Assembly (NCBI GenBank): GCA_016215145.1 | Contig: JACRLA010000244.1 | Location: 1 to 9,548, forward strand | Origin: Chloroflexota bacterium | GTDB lineage: Bacteria; Chloroflexota; Anaerolineae; Anaerolineales; VGOW01 | Direction of reading: 5' to 3' | DNA length: 9,548 nucleotides | In this document: positions 1-5,408 of the stretch, one piece after another | How positions within the stretch are numbered: position 1 is the first letter of the stretch | How the letters are laid out: each line of letters opens with the position of its first letter | Program-made: the position numbers and the translations under genes | Notes under the pieces: model-generated | Databases searched by the model: none | Seen by the model: only the letters and a program-made list of their open reading frames with translations | Told to the model about the DNA's origin: nothing

Positions 1-345
1 GCGTTTGTCGATCAAGGTGATGAAGGTTGGCGCGTGTTGCTGCGCGGCGATCTGTATGATGTGAAAGTGGAAGATGAACGCGCGGTGCGATTGGCAAAAT
101 CCGCCGGTGGCGCCGTCGCCCAAAGCGGCGACTTTCATCTTAAGTCGCCCATGCCTGGTCTCATCGTCGCCATCGTGGTGAACGAAGGGCAAACAGTAAA
201 GAAGGGCGACATCTTGGTGATTCTTGAATCCATGAAGATGCAGAATGAGTTGAAGTCGCCGCGTGAAGGAACGGTATCGCGCCTCAAGGCAAAAGGCGGC
301 GACACCGTAGAACAGAATCAAATTTTATTAACGGTGAGCGGATGA
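1..345 (+). CDS. Biotin carboxyl carrier protein (biotinyl domain), 5' end missing
   Basis: This carries the biotin that shuttles carboxyl groups in an acyl-CoA carboxylase, probably propionyl/acetyl-CoA carboxylase given the methylmalonyl-CoA genes downstream. The frame is open from the first base, so the gene starts upstream; the GTG at 34 is only an internal codon. The 114 visible residues end in a complete biotinyl domain: SPMPG near residue 50, then the biotinylation motif ESMKM with the acceptor lysine at bases 235-237, then the usual second half ending in LLTVSG. The preceding stretch (LYDVKVEDER) is typical of the linker in carboxylase biotin subunits. It could be a stand-alone carrier or the C-terminus of a larger biotin carboxylase subunit; the window cannot decide. 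The TGA overlaps the next ATG by 4 bases (ATGA), suggesting coupled translation. Family call sure, exact enzyme inferred. Confidence 0.93.
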   Translation, partial: AFVDQGDEGWRVLLRGDLYDVKVEDERAVRLAKSAGGAVAQSGDFHLKSPMPGLIVAIVVNEGQTVKKGDILVILESMKMQNELKSPREGTVSRLKAKGGDTVEQNQILLTVSG

Positions 346-848
346 GCGGCGTTCTTTATCTAGCGTTATTAATCGGCATTGCCGTGTTGGGCATGTTGTT
401 CATGCTCACCTCATTGCGAAAAATCCCGGACAACTCGCGCGGCGTGGTCTTTCGCTTTGGGCGTTTGCTGCGCGAACTTGAACCCGGCACGCGCTGGGTG
501 ATCCCGTTGATCGACCAAGTGATGCTTGTTAATTTAGATGAGCAAACATTTCAGTTGCCGTCTGGTCTTACGGTTTCGGATAGCTCGGGTGAGTATGAAG
601 TGTGGGGTAGATTCACTTGCAAGATCATTGACGCGACTCCGGCCGTGATCGCTGCGATGCAGACGCAGCAACCCATAGAGCAAACCGTCGGGGATAATTT
701 GGTGATGGCGATTCAAGAGATGGGCGTGCAAACGGCGCGCGAGTCGAAACAAGCGCAAGGTCGCGCGCTTGAGTTGTTGAATGAGCAAATGTCGCGGGCG
801 TGGCAGTTGAAATTTACGAAGATTGAGTTTAGGTTGAAATATATTTGA
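342..848 (+). CDS. Small SPFH/band-7 domain membrane protein
   Basis: This 168-residue protein has an N-terminal hydrophobic anchor (about residues 3-24) followed by a band-7/SPFH domain. Recognisable are the early segment IPDNSRGVVFRFGRLL, the PGTRWVIPLID turn and VNLDEQTFQLP, all hallmarks of stomatin/prohibitin-type proteins that scaffold membrane microdomains or proteases. It is short for the family (stomatins are usually 250-300 residues). It ends soon after the SPFH fold and lacks the long C-terminal coiled coil and oligomerisation tail. The ATG overlaps the stop of the biotin carrier gene by 4 bases, with a GGTGAG stretch just upstream as a plausible ribosome binding site, so the two are probably co-transcribed. 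A functional link to the carboxylase is not obvious. Family call good; specific role unknown. Confidence 0.8.
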   Translation: MSGVLYLALLIGIAVLGMLFMLTSLRKIPDNSRGVVFRFGRLLRELEPGTRWVIPLIDQVMLVNLDEQTFQLPSGLTVSDSSGEYEVWGRFTCKIIDATPAVIAAMQTQQPIEQTVGDNLVMAIQEMGVQTARESKQAQGRALELLNEQMSRAWQLKFTKIEFRLKYI

Positions 849-849
849 A

Positions 850-910
850 CGTGATTCGTAACGTGTGATGCGTGAGTTGCATTCACGAATCACGCTTCAC
901 GCATCACGCG
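850..910. repeat. Interleaved inverted repeats (cgtgatgcgtga family)
   Basis: Two pairs of inverted arms alternate. CGTGATTCGT (850-859) is the exact reverse complement of 885-894, and GTGATGCGTGA (865-875) is the exact reverse complement of 897-907. The order A-B-A'-B' means both stems together would form a pseudoknot-like topology rather than nested hairpins. A competing small hairpin, CGTGA/TCACG (871-875 with 883-887, loop 7), is also possible. The 11-mer of arm B recurs exactly at 3468-3478. The repeat fills nearly all the space between the band-7 gene and the mutase gene, whose ATG lies 8 bases after it and has no clear Shine-Dalgarno sequence. Confidence 0.8.
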
Positions 911-918
911 ATTAAGTT

Positions 919-2538
919 ATGACCGATTTGTCGCGTGAACACTGGGAACAACAAACCCTCTTCCCCTTCCTCAAGAAAAATCCCGAACGAAAAGAAAAAT
1001 TTGAGACGTCATCAGGCATCCCATTAGAAAGAGTCTATGGTGACGATGGCGGCTTCCCCGGCGAATATCCGTTTACGCGCGGTGTGCAGCCGACTATGTA
1101 TCGCGGGCGTTTGTGGACGATGCGCCAATACGCCGGTTTCGCCACCGCCGAAGAATCGAATCAGCGCTACAAATTTTTATTAGCCAAAGGACAAACGGGT
1201 TTATCCATTGCCTTCGATCTGCCAACACAAATTGGCTACGACCCCGACGACGTGATGGCGCAAGGTGAAGTCGGAAAAGTCGGCGTTTCGATTCCATCGT
1301 TGGATGAGATGGCGCGATTGTTTGAGGGCATCCCGCTCGACAAAGTTTCGACCAGCATGACCATCAACGCGCCCGCTTCAATTTTGCTGGCGATGTATAT
1401 TGCCGTCGGCAAGCGGCAGGGTGTTGAAACGAAAAAATTGCGCGGCACGATTCAGAATGATATTTTGAAAGAGTACATCGCGCGCGGTACGTACATTTTT
1501 CCGCCCGCGCCTTCAATGCGGCTCATCACCGACGTTTTTAAATTTTGCAAAACCGAAGTGCCGGAGTGGAACACGATCAGCATCTCCGGCTATCACGTCC
1601 GCGAAGCAGGCTGCACTGCTGTGCAGGAAGTTGCCTTCACGTTGGCGAATGGTATTGAGTATGTAAAGGCGGCGATCAGCGCCGGACTCGACGTGGATGA
1701 TTTTGCGCCGCAACTCGCATTCTTCTTCAACGCGCACAATCAATTTTTAGAAGAAGTGGCAAAGTTCCGCGCGGCGCGACGTATGTGGGCGACGATCATG
1801 CGTGATCGTTTCGGCGCGAAGAATCCAAAATCGTGGATGCTGCGCTTCCATACGCAAACGGGCGGCAGTACGTTGACGGCGCAACAACCGATGAACAATG
1901 TCTCGCGCGTCACCATTCAAGCCCTTGCCGCCGTGTTAGGCGGCACGCAGAGTCTTCATACCAATGGCATGGATGAGGCGTTGCAACTTCCAACGGAGAG
2001 TGCGGTGCAGGTGGCGCTTCGTACGCAACAGATCATCGCTTACGAATCGGGTGTTGCCGACACCGTTGATCCATTAGCGGGCAGCTACGTGATTGAATCG
2101 TTGACCGATGAAATTGAGAAACGCGCCTTTGCCTACATCAAACAAATTGACGAGATGGGTGGGGCGTTGAGCGCGATTGAACGCGGCTATGTGCAGAACG
2201 AAATTCAAGATGCGGCGTATCGTTATCAAAAAGCGGTTGAGTCTAAAGAGCAGATCGTTGTCGGCGTGAATGAGTTTGTGGTGAAAGATGATGTAAAGAT
2301 TCAAAGATTAAAGATTGAAGATTCAGTCGAGAAGGCGCAGTGCGAAAAGATTAATGCGTTGAAAGCGAAGCGAGATAACAGCCGTGTGAATGAACTACGC
2401 TCGCGTTTAGAAACTACCGCCCGCGGCAGCGAGAACTTGATGCGGTTGTTTGTTGAGTGTGTGGAGAGTGATATGACGCTCGGAGAAATTTGCGGGACGT
2501 TGAGGAATGTGTGGGGAGAATATCGCCCGACATTGTGA
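919..2538 (+). CDS. Methylmalonyl-CoA mutase, large (catalytic) subunit without B12 domain
   Basis: This converts (R)-methylmalonyl-CoA to succinyl-CoA with adenosylcobalamin. The 539 residues match the family's TIM-barrel substrate domain: PERKEKFETSSGIPLERVY, MYRGRLWTMRQYAGFATAEESN and GLSIAFDLPTQIGYDPD near the N-terminus, and the C-terminal GEYRPTL end. Tyr71 in RQYAGF corresponds to the conserved active-site tyrosine that separates methylmalonyl-CoA mutases from isobutyryl-type mutases. His226 in SGYHVREAG matches the catalytic histidine. The B12-binding domain (DxHxxG) is absent, so a separate small subunit must exist elsewhere, as in many archaea and Chloroflexota. The ATG at 919 fits the family N-terminus but has no good Shine-Dalgarno, because the preceding bases are the interleaved repeat. 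The upstream biotin carrier and downstream epimerase fit one propionate pathway. Mutase call very strong; the substrate is inferred from Tyr71 and neighbours. Confidence 0.96.
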   Translation: MTDLSREHWEQQTLFPFLKKNPERKEKFETSSGIPLERVYGDDGGFPGEYPFTRGVQPTMYRGRLWTMRQYAGFATAEESNQRYKFLLAKGQTGLSIAFDLPTQIGYDPDDVMAQGEVGKVGVSIPSLDEMARLFEGIPLDKVSTSMTINAPASILLAMYIAVGKRQGVETKKLRGTIQNDILKEYIARGTYIFPPAPSMRLITDVFKFCKTEVPEWNTISISGYHVREAGCTAVQEVAFTLANGIEYVKAAISAGLDVDDFAPQLAFFFNAHNQFLEEVAKFRAARRMWATIMRDRFGAKNPKSWMLRFHTQTGGSTLTAQQPMNNVSRVTIQALAAVLGGTQSLHTNGMDEALQLPTESAVQVALRTQQIIAYESGVADTVDPLAGSYVIESLTDEIEKRAFAYIKQIDEMGGALSAIERGYVQNEIQDAAYRYQKAVESKEQIVVGVNEFVVKDDVKIQRLKIEDSVEKAQCEKINALKAKRDNSRVNELRSRLETTARGSENLMRLFVECVESDMTLGEICGTLRNVWGEYRPTL

Positions 2539-2552
2539 ACGTTGAAGGCTAA

Positions 2553-2590
2553 GAAGAAGAGAAAACCGCAAAGGCGCGAAGAACGCGAAG
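2553..2590. repeat. Left arm of inverted repeat flanking the GxxExxY gene
   Basis: This 38-base arm aligns without gaps to the reverse complement of 2997-3034, with 34 of 38 positions identical. All four differences (at 2554, 2570, 2578 and 2587) are A/G transitions. Inside it, bases 2566-2592 read as three tandem 9-mers: CCGCAAAGG, CGCGAAGAA, CGCGAAGAA (consensus CGCRAAGRN). The arm begins 14 bases after the mutase stop codon and ends 24 bases before the GxxExxY start codon. Confidence 0.9.
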
Positions 2591-2614
2591 AAAAAATTTG
2601 AAAGGGAGATCGAA

Positions 2615-2992
2615 ATGGAAATCGAAAAAGTTGCTAAAGAAATTGTGGACGCGGCAATCAAAGTTCATCGGGCGCTGGGACCGGGGCTGTTAGAGTCAGC
2701 GTATCAGAAGTGTTTAGCGTACGAGTTGCACAAACGTGGGCTTAAAGTTGAAACCGAAGTGCTATTACCCATCACGTACGATGGGCAACAACTGGATGCG
2801 GGCTACAGACTTGATCTGCTGGTGGAAGGCAGTGTAATTGTAGAGAACAAAGCGGTTGAAAAGATTCTTCCGTTACACGAAGCTCAACTCTTGACTTACC
2901 TTAAACTGGCTAATCAGAAATTGGGCTTTATCCTCAATTGGAACGTCGCCTTGATGAAGCATGGTATCAAGCGGATGGTCAACAATTTATAA
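2615..2992 (+). CDS. GxxExxY family protein (PD-(D/E)XK nuclease-like)
   Basis: This 125-residue protein belongs to the GxxExxY family (PDDEXK_3-type), whose biological role is not established. The signature is G24-LL-E27-SA-Y30. A PD-(D/E)XK/RecB-like active-site pattern follows: a GYRLD segment with Asp67, then Glu77-Asn-Lys79 (the ExK pair), then Gln91-x3-Tyr95, resembling the QxxxY motif of RecB-type nucleases. The C-terminal LMKHGIKRMVNN is the usual family ending, so the gene is intact. AAGGGAG at 2602-2608 gives a good ribosome binding site for the ATG at 2615. The gene is closely enclosed by a 38-base inverted repeat (arm ends 24 bases before the ATG and 4 bases after the TAA). It sits between two metabolic genes that would otherwise be adjacent, which suggests an inserted cassette. 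Nuclease activity is inferred from motifs only. Confidence 0.9.
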   Translation: MEIEKVAKEIVDAAIKVHRALGPGLLESAYQKCLAYELHKRGLKVETEVLLPITYDGQQLDAGYRLDLLVEGSVIVENKAVEKILPLHEAQLLTYLKLANQKLGFILNWNVALMKHGIKRMVNNL

Positions 2993-2996
2993 TAGC

Positions 2997-3034
2997 CTTT
3001 GCGTTCTTTGCGCCTTCGCGGTTTTCTCTTCTCC
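2997..3034. repeat. Right arm of inverted repeat flanking the GxxExxY gene
   Basis: This is the reverse-complement partner of 2553-2590 (34 of 38 identical, no gaps). It starts four bases after the GxxExxY stop codon and ends 17 bases before the epimerase ATG. In a plus-strand transcript two of the four mismatches become G-U pairs (at 2578 and 2587) and two stay A-C (2554 and 2570), so the arms could form a near-complete 38-bp stem around the gene. Reading outward, both arms would encode the same AFFAPxRFSLLL peptide, showing that they are copies of one repeat family. Confidence 0.9.
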
Positions 3035-3051
3035 TTGTCCAAAACGAATCT

Positions 3052-3450
3052 ATGATCAAAAAAATTAACCACGTCGCTATCATCGTTCCCGACCTCGACT
3101 CGTCGCTCACCTTTTGGCGCGATGCGTTGGGGTTAAAAGTTGAACACGTTGAAGAAGTGAAATCGCAAGAATCCATCGTCGCCTTTTTGCCGACGGGCGA
3201 CAGCGAGATTGAGCTAGTGAAACCGACCAGCGAAACGAGCGGCGCGGCGAAATTTTTGGCGAAGCGCGGCGCGGGGATGCACCACATTGCGCTGGAAGTG
3301 GATAACTTGGATGAGATGTTGGTGGATTTGAAAGCAAAAGGGATTCGTTTAATTAACGAAACGCCGATCATCGCCGCAGGCGGCTACCGCGCGGCGTTCA
3401 TTCACCCTGAAAGCGCCAGTGGGGTGTTGGTGGAGTTGTATCAGAAGTGA
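3052..3450 (+). CDS. mce: Methylmalonyl-CoA epimerase (VOC superfamily)
   Basis: This interconverts (S)- and (R)-methylmalonyl-CoA, linking propionyl-CoA carboxylase to the mutase encoded upstream. The 132 residues show two vicinal-oxygen-chelate repeats: KINHVAIIVPDLDSSLTFWRDALGLK at the start and MHHIALEVDNLDEML in the second half. Likely metal ligands are His7, Gln39, His77 or His78, and Glu128 in LVELY. AFLPTGDSEIELVKP and the HPESASGVLVELYQK end are characteristic. The ATG at 3052 is chosen over upstream in-frame codons because MIKKINHVAI matches the family start. The upstream extension would read through the inverted-repeat arm and overlap the GxxExxY gene. No clear Shine-Dalgarno precedes the ATG, possibly because the inserted cassette displaced the original leader. 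Call strong. Confidence 0.95.
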   Translation: MIKKINHVAIIVPDLDSSLTFWRDALGLKVEHVEEVKSQESIVAFLPTGDSEIELVKPTSETSGAAKFLAKRGAGMHHIALEVDNLDEMLVDLKAKGIRLINETPIIAAGGYRAAFIHPESASGVLVELYQK

Positions 3451-3467
3451 GGCGTGGTGAGTGAGAC

Positions 3468-3478
3468 GTGATGCGTGA
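3468..3478. repeat. Second copy of the gtgatgcgtga motif
   Basis: The 11-mer GTGATGCGTGA is identical to 865-875 inside the interleaved repeat. It lies just downstream of the epimerase stop codon, within a short GTGA-rich stretch (3456-3479), and directly abuts the truncated end of the HTH-like gene. It is probably a degenerate remnant of the same intergenic repeat family. Confidence 0.6.
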
Positions 3479-3500
3479 TCTGCCGCACGACATTTTTGTT

Positions 3501-3680
3501 TCAGCGCAACTTTTTTCGCCTTGCAAATTTGCTCTTAGTGAGATTACGCTTCTTCATCTCTTGCGTGATTTGATAAGCGATCACGCGCTTAGCAGCCGTC
3601 GCTTGAACTTCGCTTAAGATGCCTTCTTCTTTGAGAAAATCATCGAAGTTGCTTCCGATATGTTTACGTTTCATAACCAT
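3501..3680 (-). pseudogene. Truncated XRE/HTH antitoxin-like gene
   Basis: The N-terminal part resembles small XRE-type (HigA/antitoxin-like) regulators: MKRKHIGSNFDDFLKEEGIL, then ATAAKRVIAYQITQEMKKRNLTKSKFARR. Such proteins are normally about 90-110 residues and continue into the rest of the helix-turn-helix. Here the sequence stops right after the first HTH helix with KKLR and a TGA. Reading the other two frames beyond a six-A run does not recover the missing helices, so this is not a simple one-base frameshift but a deletion or replacement of the 3' end. The lost segment would lie where the GTGA-rich repeat now sits. The ATG at 3680 (or 3674) is preferred; the longer frame from a TTG at 3719 lacks family similarity. 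No toxin partner is visible. DNA binding is unlikely to survive. Confidence 0.55.
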
Positions 3681-3720
3681 TGCTATTTTACTTTCTGCCT
3701 CAACTAGAGAATGATGCAAT

Positions 3721-4380
3721 TCATGGGGATGTTGTTCGTTCTATCCCGGAAAAACCAATTTTAACTCCAGCCGTATCTTTAATCTCAAAATCTAAACGAC
3801 ATCCTAGTGGCAATTGAAACGCTCGGCTTTTATAGTGGAGAAGTTTCTCTCCTGAACTTTGGATTGGATCATAAGGGAAGTATTCCGTAACAACAGTTGA
3901 AGAAGAAGGACAAACTAATTTGACACTGAGCAACTCATCATCAACCGCAATTTTTGTGTATTCGACTGTTCCTTTAGGATAACGCGAGAATACTTTTGTC
4001 ATGCCGCGCTGGGATGGCAGAAGGTCCTCAAGATCCTCAAAGGAAATTTGTGTTGACGCAGAAAGTGGTTGCGGAGTTGGAACAGACGGAACATCAGTTG
4101 CTCTTGCCCTGACTTGCACAGTTGCCGATGCGACTGCCGTGCTTACGATCTCTATCATGCGCGTTGCCGCTACCGTTGTAACTGGCGCAGATTTTGTGCT
4201 CGCTTGAAAAGTTGCCATTTCGCGTTGCACATTTAATTGTTTTTCAAGAACCGCAATCTGTGTAGCCTGCGTTAAATCCTGCGTGTTGGCGGATTCTTTA
4301 CTTTGTAGTAGTTGTATAACAGCAACGACTAATGCGAGTATTGCCACAATCCCTATAACACCTCCGATTTTTCTCCACAT
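3721..4380 (-). CDS. Unrecognised membrane-anchored protein with coiled coil
   Basis: I do not recognise a family. The 219-residue product has a single N-terminal membrane segment (about 6-26, GGVIGIVAILALVVAVIQLL), then a predicted coiled coil (about 35-58, including IAVLEKQLNVQREMA). A Thr/Ala/Val/Pro-rich low-complexity linker (about 60-112) leads to a compact, probably beta-rich C-terminal domain (about 113-219) with two cysteines at 157 and 194. This looks like an anchored extracytoplasmic or stalked protein. The ATG at 4380 is chosen because AAGAAG lies five bases upstream and the membrane segment starts right after; a TTG at 4425 would add 15 unlikely residues. Base composition is more AT-rich than the flanking metabolic genes, which suggests an acquired or fast-evolving gene. 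The stop lies about 40 bases before the HTH remnant. Function unknown. Confidence 0.7.
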   Translation of the reverse strand: MWRKIGGVIGIVAILALVVAVIQLLQSKESANTQDLTQATQIAVLEKQLNVQREMATFQASTKSAPVTTVAATRMIEIVSTAVASATVQVRARATDVPSVPTPQPLSASTQISFEDLEDLLPSQRGMTKVFSRYPKGTVEYTKIAVDDELLSVKLVCPSSSTVVTEYFPYDPIQSSGEKLLHYKSRAFQLPLGCRLDFEIKDTAGVKIGFSGIERTTSP

Positions 4381-4487
4381 ATTGACTTCTTGTTCGTTTT
4401 TGACAGTTATGCTCTGTGTGCCCAATGACTACATGATGTTACTGAATTCCATAACCTGCAAATAAGTATATGTCACCACCCTACGAG

Positions 4488-4745
4488 TTAAGACTCTGAT
4501 TCGCCATTTATCGTTCCCTCATCCTCATCCCGCTTCATCTCCTCAATCAACCTCTTCGCCTCCTCCGCATCCTTCTCGCGCACAAAAATTTCGGCGATGC
4601 CCAAGATGCCGACGGTGAGACCGTAGGCGGCACCCGCGCCCTCTTGGGCGATCATCACGGGGATGCCTTCGGCTTCGAGCAAACTCTTAATCAATTGCGC
4701 TTCGACTTGCCCGTGTGCGACATAAATGGAAATAAGATTGTTCAT
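4488..4745 (-). CDS. DUF2007 small signal-transducing-type protein
   Basis: This 85-residue protein fits the DUF2007 family, annotated as putative prokaryotic signal-transducing proteins of unknown mechanism. The start, NNLISIYVAHGQVEAQLIKSLLEAEGIPVMI, matches the family pattern of a beta strand followed by a helix that carries the EAxxxxxxLEAxGI motif. The central AAYGLTVGILGIAEIFV and the final helix DAEEAKRLIEEM complete the ferredoxin-like fold. The acidic C-terminal tail (about residues 72-85) is probably disordered. The ATG at 4745 has no clear Shine-Dalgarno: the leader is A-rich (AAAAAAA) and lies next to a GTAG-headed hairpin at 4757-4785. It sits on the same strand as Uma2 and SURF1, so it could be in their transcript, although the hairpin intervenes. 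Confidence 0.8.
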   Translation of the reverse strand: MNNLISIYVAHGQVEAQLIKSLLEAEGIPVMIAQEGAGAAYGLTVGILGIAEIFVREKDAEEAKRLIEEMKRDEDEGTINGESES

Positions 4746-4756
4746 TTTTTTAAACG

Positions 4757-4785
4757 GTAGAGATGTTTCAACGGAACGTCTCTGC
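4757..4785. repeat. GTAG-headed hairpin (REP-like element)
   Basis: Bases 4757-4767 (GTAGAGATGTT) pair with 4775-4785 (AACGTCTCTGC) around a 7-base loop. Nine of the eleven pairs are Watson-Crick and two are T-G (4764 with 4778, 4758 with 4784). The element starts with the tetranucleotide GTAG. Its right terminus reads CTCTGC, where a perfect copy would read CTCTAC, so it is slightly decayed. It lies between the Uma2 stop codon and the DUF2007 start codon on the minus strand. It could also work as a transcript hairpin, but no U-tract follows in the minus direction. Confidence 0.75.
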
Positions 4786-4797
4786 TAAGCAGGAAAT

Positions 4798-5373
4798 TTA
4801 TTCTTCAAAAAGTTCATCTACCGGCACGCTGAACCCTGGCAACACATCGTCGGCGGTTAATGTGTCCGACGCTTTAAATTCGCGCGCCTCGGTGGGGGAG
4901 CGATAGGCATACACCCTCCGCGATTGGGGGTCGGCGATCCACATTAGTTTTACCCCGATGGAGAAATACTCGCGCATCTTTTGCGTCACGTCATTCCAGC
5001 GATCATCCGGCGAAAGAATCTCAACCACGAGTTCGGGCGCGACGGTGAGATAGCCTTTCGATTTGTCGTGCTGTGCGTAGCGTTCTTTTGAGATGTAAGC
5101 CACATCGGCGGCGCGAATGGTGTCGGGGTTGCGTGTGATGTAGACGCCGACTTCACCTGACACAACTTTGCCGAGTTTATGTTGGCGCACAAACCTATTT
5201 AGCTTTTCAGATATACCCACTTCATACTGACCATGTAAAAAACCTGTTGGACTCATATAAATGATTCTCCCTTCGATTAATTCATAGAGATCACCCGCGC
5301 TTCCCATCGCCCAAAGTTCTTCGCCGGTGATCAGTTTTTCTTTGGTCTGTGTGGGTGTAAGTTCAAGAGTCAT
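4798..5373 (-). CDS. Uma2 family (DUF820) PD-(D/E)XK nuclease-fold protein
   Basis: This 191-residue protein matches the Uma2/DUF820 family, which has a PD-(D/E)XK endonuclease-like fold and many paralogues in cyanobacteria and Chloroflexota; its cellular role is largely unknown. Visible hallmarks are ITGEELWAMGSAGDLYELIEGRIIYMSP (about 15-42), the GEVGVYITRNPDTIRAADVAYISKE segment with Asp90, and PELVVEILSPDDR with Glu114 and Glu118. QKMREYFSIGVKLMWIADPQSRRVYAYR and DVLPGFSVPVDELF complete the fold. The length is typical and the gene looks intact. AGAGG at about 10 bases before the ATG at 5373 is a reasonable ribosome binding site. It follows SURF1 by 35 bases on the same strand, so read-through transcription is likely. 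No toxin, methylase or transposase accompanies it. Catalytic activity is inferred from fold membership. Confidence 0.92.
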   Translation of the reverse strand: MTLELTPTQTKEKLITGEELWAMGSAGDLYELIEGRIIYMSPTGFLHGQYEVGISEKLNRFVRQHKLGKVVSGEVGVYITRNPDTIRAADVAYISKERYAQHDKSKGYLTVAPELVVEILSPDDRWNDVTQKMREYFSIGVKLMWIADPQSRRVYAYRSPTEAREFKASDTLTADDVLPGFSVPVDELFEE

Positions 5374-5408
5374 AGTTCATCAACCTCTTCTTCATTGTAT
5401 AACATCCG

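Noticed and set aside
534..893. Antisense 119-residue frame opposite the band-7 gene
   Set aside because: It is a shadow of the real gene, has an Arg-rich composition and no recognisable domain.
850..910. CRISPR-like repeat-spacer array
   Set aside because: The units are interleaved inverted arms with no regular spacers and only one locus.
2295..2323. AAAGATT heptamer-like copies inside the mutase gene
   Set aside because: They encode a normal family segment (VKIQRLKIEDSVEKAQ), so they are probably lysine/isoleucine codon coincidence, although the resemblance to the mutS2 heptamers was noted.
2553..3034. Target-site duplication around the GxxExxY cassette
   Set aside because: Comparing the bases directly outside the two arms shows no convincing direct repeat longer than three bases.
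2938..3051. Longer start for the epimerase
   Set aside because: It would overlap the GxxExxY gene and translate the inverted-repeat arm; the family start is MIKKINHVAI at 3052.
4448..4476. Minus-strand promoter GTGACA-17-TATGGA upstream of the unrecognised membrane protein
   Set aside because: The -35 box and spacing are good, but the -10 box matches the consensus at only about three of six positions, which is too weak to report.
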